This document shows, piece by piece, positions 6,301 through 7,961 of a stretch of DNA of 7,961 nucleotides. Source of the DNA: RGIG5579 sp045601445 (GTDB taxonomy: Bacteria; Bacillota; Clostridia; Oscillospirales; SIG627); assembly GCA_045601445.1 (NCBI GenBank), contig JAZRZQ010000113.1:1-7961 (forward strand). Reading direction: 5' to 3'. The translations under genes were made by a program, and so were the position numbers. Below the pieces are notes generated by a model. The model did no database searches. It was not told the origin of the DNA and saw nothing but the letters and a program-made list of their open reading frames with translations. Positions within the stretch are counted from its first letter, which is position 1. Each line of letters starts with the position of its first letter.

Positions 6301-6329
6301 ATTATACTATGGAGAATCGAATTTGTAAA
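6301..6329 (-). promoter_or_regulatory. Sigma-A-type promoter of prfB
   Basis: On the minus strand TTTACA (6329-6324) is followed after 17 bases by a perfect TATAAT (6306-6301). The start point would be near 6294, giving a leader of about 27 nt before the TTG at 6267. The -35 box begins only 8 bases after the spoVAE stop (6338-6340), so prfB has a vegetative promoter in the short gap behind the sporulation genes. Confidence 0.8.
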
Positions 6330-6337
6330 TAATGAAT

Positions 6338-6697
6338 TTATAAATTTTCAGGTTTTCCTTTAAATATCAAGGCAATTAAGAGGGAAAAGGTAATTGCGGC
6401 GCAGATCCCGCTTGCCGTAGCTGCAAGTCCGCCCGTAAAGATTCCGATAAAGCCTTGACTGTCAATCGCTTCGCGAACGCCTTTGGCAAGGGAATATCCA
6501 AACCCCGTCAGCGGAACGCTTGCTCCACAGCCGGCAAAGCGAACGATCGGCTCATAAAAGCCGATTGCGGTCAGAAAAACACCGGCGCAAACATAGCCGG
6601 TCAAAATTCTTGCCGGAGTCAGCATCGTTTTGTCGATCAGAATTTGTGCGATCACGCAAAGCAGTCCGCCGACCAAAAATGCATACAAATAAATCAT
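6338..6697 (-). CDS. spoVAE: Stage V sporulation protein AE (SpoVAE/SpoVAEb)
   Basis: This is a membrane component of the SpoVA channel, which moves Ca2+-dipicolinic acid into the developing spore and releases it at germination. The 119 residues match the usual family length (about 116-120) and contain hydrophobic segments at about 2-21, 29-47, 55-70 and 84-112. Family-like motifs are QILIDKT (18-24), LTPARILTGYVCAGV (26-40) and CGASVPLTGFGYSLAKG (57-73). Its ATG (6697-6695) overlaps the spoVAD stop by one base (TAATG). A ribosome site (GGGAG, complement of 6703-6707) lies 5 nt before the start, indicating translational coupling. In known spore formers the spoVA operon is expressed in the forespore under sigma-G. 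No terminator follows before prfB. Confidence 0.93.
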   Translation of the reverse strand: MIYLYAFLVGGLLCVIAQILIDKTMLTPARILTGYVCAGVFLTAIGFYEPIVRFAGCGASVPLTGFGYSLAKGVREAIDSQGFIGIFTGGLAATASGICAAITFSLLIALIFKGKPENL

Positions 6698-7701
6698 TAC
6701 GACTCCCTTCTGATCCTGACTAAATGAGCAATTCCCGGAATGCTTTCCTTTTGCAGAATCGTCGATGGATTAAGCAAAGCACCGGTTCCGATCAACAAAA
6801 CGTCTCGATACGTTGCGTTTTGTAATCGATGAAAAATGATGGAGGAAAAGACGGTCGCAGAACATCCGCAGCCGGAACCTCCCGCCGAAACCTCTTGCTT
6901 GTCGCAGTCATAGATCATCATGCCGCAATCGATGGAATTTTTACTAACGTCATATCCTGCATTATCACAGAGCTCGGAAAAGATTCGGTGTCCTTCATAG
7001 CCGAGGTCTCCCGTTGCGATCAAGTCAAAATCGGATGGTGAAGTTCCGGACGAGGAAAAATATCTTACCAAAGTATCACAGCAGGCAGGTGCCATCGCCG
7101 CCCCCATATTGTTTGCGTCACAGATGCCGAGATCACGAATGATACCGGGCAAAAACTCGTCAACGAAAATCTTGTTCACACCCATCCTTGAAAGAATGGC
7201 GCAACCTGCTCCCGTTACCGTTGTTTGAGCTGTCGGAGTACGCTGACAGCCGTATTCTAATGGGTAGCGATATTGACGCTCTGCCGAACAAAAATGAGAG
7301 CAGGCTGCCGCTAATGCGGTATTCGCAAGGCCGCTCTCGATGCTTAATGCGGCCAGCGACATACCAAGAACAAAAGTAGAGCATGCGCCGTACAAACCAA
7401 TATGCGGAATCTGCTTGTCCATCAGCCCGAAGGTCGATGCAGTACATTGATTGATGAGATCGCCTGAAAAGGCAAGGTCAATATCATCATATCCGAGATT
7501 CGCTTTTTTGATCCCGCATTCCGTGCAAGAACGAAGCATTTCGGATTCCGCTTTTTCCCAGGTATCCATTCCGAATCTGCTGTCATCGCTTATCAGATCA
7601 AAATAAGGCTTTAACGGTCCTTTTGCCTCTAAGCCGCCTACCGCCGAAGCACAAGCTATTATTTTTGGTTTTGTTTTGAAGCGAATTGGATGTCTTGACA
7701 T
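6697..7701 (-). CDS. spoVAD: Stage V sporulation protein AD (SpoVAD), thiolase-fold
   Basis: SpoVAD is a soluble, membrane-associated SpoVA protein with a thiolase-like fold that binds dipicolinic acid and helps load and release Ca2+-DPA. The product is 334 residues, near the usual ~338. Visible motifs are FDLISDDSRFGMDTWEKAESEM (in parts, from residue 34), SGDLINQC (79-86), GLYGACSTF (102-110; C107 is the thiolase-type cysteine position), HFCSAERQYRYPLEYG (136-151), TVTGAGCAIL (161-170) and GDLGYEGHRIF (231-241). SGCGCSATVF lies at 276-285 and IGTGALLNP at 304-312. The ATG at 7701 has a GAGG site about 6 nt upstream, and an in-frame TGA just above it excludes a longer start. spoVAE follows with a 1-nt overlap. 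In clostridia spoVAC normally lies directly upstream, but it is absent from the visible 260 nt here. Confidence 0.96.
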   Translation of the reverse strand: MSRHPIRFKTKPKIIACASAVGGLEAKGPLKPYFDLISDDSRFGMDTWEKAESEMLRSCTECGIKKANLGYDDIDLAFSGDLINQCTASTFGLMDKQIPHIGLYGACSTFVLGMSLAALSIESGLANTALAAACSHFCSAERQYRYPLEYGCQRTPTAQTTVTGAGCAILSRMGVNKIFVDEFLPGIIRDLGICDANNMGAAMAPACCDTLVRYFSSSGTSPSDFDLIATGDLGYEGHRIFSELCDNAGYDVSKNSIDCGMMIYDCDKQEVSAGGSGCGCSATVFSSIIFHRLQNATYRDVLLIGTGALLNPSTILQKESIPGIAHLVRIRRES

Positions 7702-7900
7702 AATAACCCTCTCAAAATCATTTCATATCCATATTGTTTCTCCGTTTTCCTCAAATTTATTCTGCAATATTTATGGCTTTTATATAATTTTCGAAGGATA
7801 CGATTCTCTGAAAATCAGCTAAAATTAGGATGTAAACTTTTGTGTATTGTACCAAAGACAGTAAAGAATTTTTGTTTCAACCGGAGAAAATTGTTACTCA
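7702..7900 (-). other. spoVAD 5' leader/control region, no gene seen
   Basis: This AT-rich gap precedes spoVAD and carries no credible protein gene. On the minus strand there is a CATCCTA (7832-7826) that resembles a sigma-F/G -10 box, but no convincing -35 lies about 18 bases upstream. There is also an extended -10-like TGGTACAAT (7854-7846) without a good -35. The expected forespore promoter therefore cannot be assigned with confidence. Confidence 0.35.
7718..7732 (-). CDS. Possible 4-codon leader mini-ORF before spoVAD
   Basis: The minus strand reads ATG GAT ATG AAA TGA (peptide MDMK), preceded by GGAG (complement of 7740-7743) with 7 nt spacing. It ends 16 nt before the spoVAD ATG and in a different frame. 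The spacing of its ribosome site looks functional, but such short patterns arise by chance. If it is translated, it could influence loading at the spoVAD site. Confidence 0.2.
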   Translation of the reverse strand: MDMK

Positions 7901-7942
7901 CAGAAAAAGACCACCACGCTCCGACGTCGTGGTCTTCTTCTG
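7901..7942 (-). terminator. Probable terminator hairpin of a minus-strand gene beyond the window
   Basis: Arms 7901-7918 and 7925-7942 pair over 18 positions around a 6-base loop. As minus-strand RNA there is one G-U wobble and one G-G mismatch. As plus-strand RNA the wobble becomes an A-C mismatch, so the minus strand is the better-folding sense. The minus-strand 3' arm ends in GTGGTCTTTTTCTG, giving a U run. It would end a gene lying right of 7961 and separate it from spoVAD. Confidence 0.55.
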
Positions 7943-7961
7943 AAAAGGTATTGATTGGATG

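Noticed and set aside
7846..7854. Extended -10-like TGGTACAAT as the spoVAD promoter
   Set aside because: No -35 partner at proper spacing, and spoVA genes are expected to use a forespore sigma factor; kept only as a remark in the leader entry.

Overview
The window looks like chromosome of an anaerobic, endospore-forming Firmicute, most likely a clostridium of the Oscillospirales/Christensenellales kind. The evidence is two spore-germination genes (spoVAD, spoVAE), a sodium-pumping biotin-dependent decarboxylase, strong AGGAGG-type ribosome sites, sigma-A-like promoters in AT-rich gaps and moderate-GC coding DNA. The species cannot be fixed from the sequence. Eight genes have their stop codon inside the window, and all eight end in TAA. 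No mobile element, CRISPR array, tRNA or rRNA was seen.

Left block (1-1196, minus strand): an operon for the membrane part of a Na+-translocating decarboxylase, in the order OadG-like anchor, free-standing biotin carrier, OadB-like Na+ pump (cut by the window edge). The carboxyltransferase (alpha) subunit that would define the substrate is not in the window. The gap at 1197-1409 is a divergent control region. The decarboxylase promoter has its -10 box inside a close match to the clostridial Rex (NADH/NAD+ sensor) operator, and a good sigma-A promoter faces the other way.

Central block (1410-4794, plus strand): gltX (GluRS) and glnS (GlnRS) lie in tandem, 4 nt apart, and end at a strong bidirectional terminator. 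There is no room for a T-box leader. A dedicated GlnRS suggests that Gln-tRNA(Gln) can be made directly rather than only through GatCAB.

Right block (4805-7701, minus strand): spoVAD and spoVAE overlap by one base (TAATG). They are followed without a visible terminator by prfB (RF2), which has its own near-consensus promoter, a TTG start and no programmed-frameshift site. Next comes a small two-helix membrane protein with a cysteine/acidic tail. This run converges on gltX-glnS at the shared terminator. The 7702-7961 leader holds a possible 4-codon mini-ORF and an imperfect hairpin that probably ends a gene beyond the window.

I found no clearly new multi-gene system. The most interesting points are the Rex-like operator on the decarboxylase promoter, the shift-free prfB with its unknown membrane partner, and the spoVA pair lacking an adjacent spoVAC.
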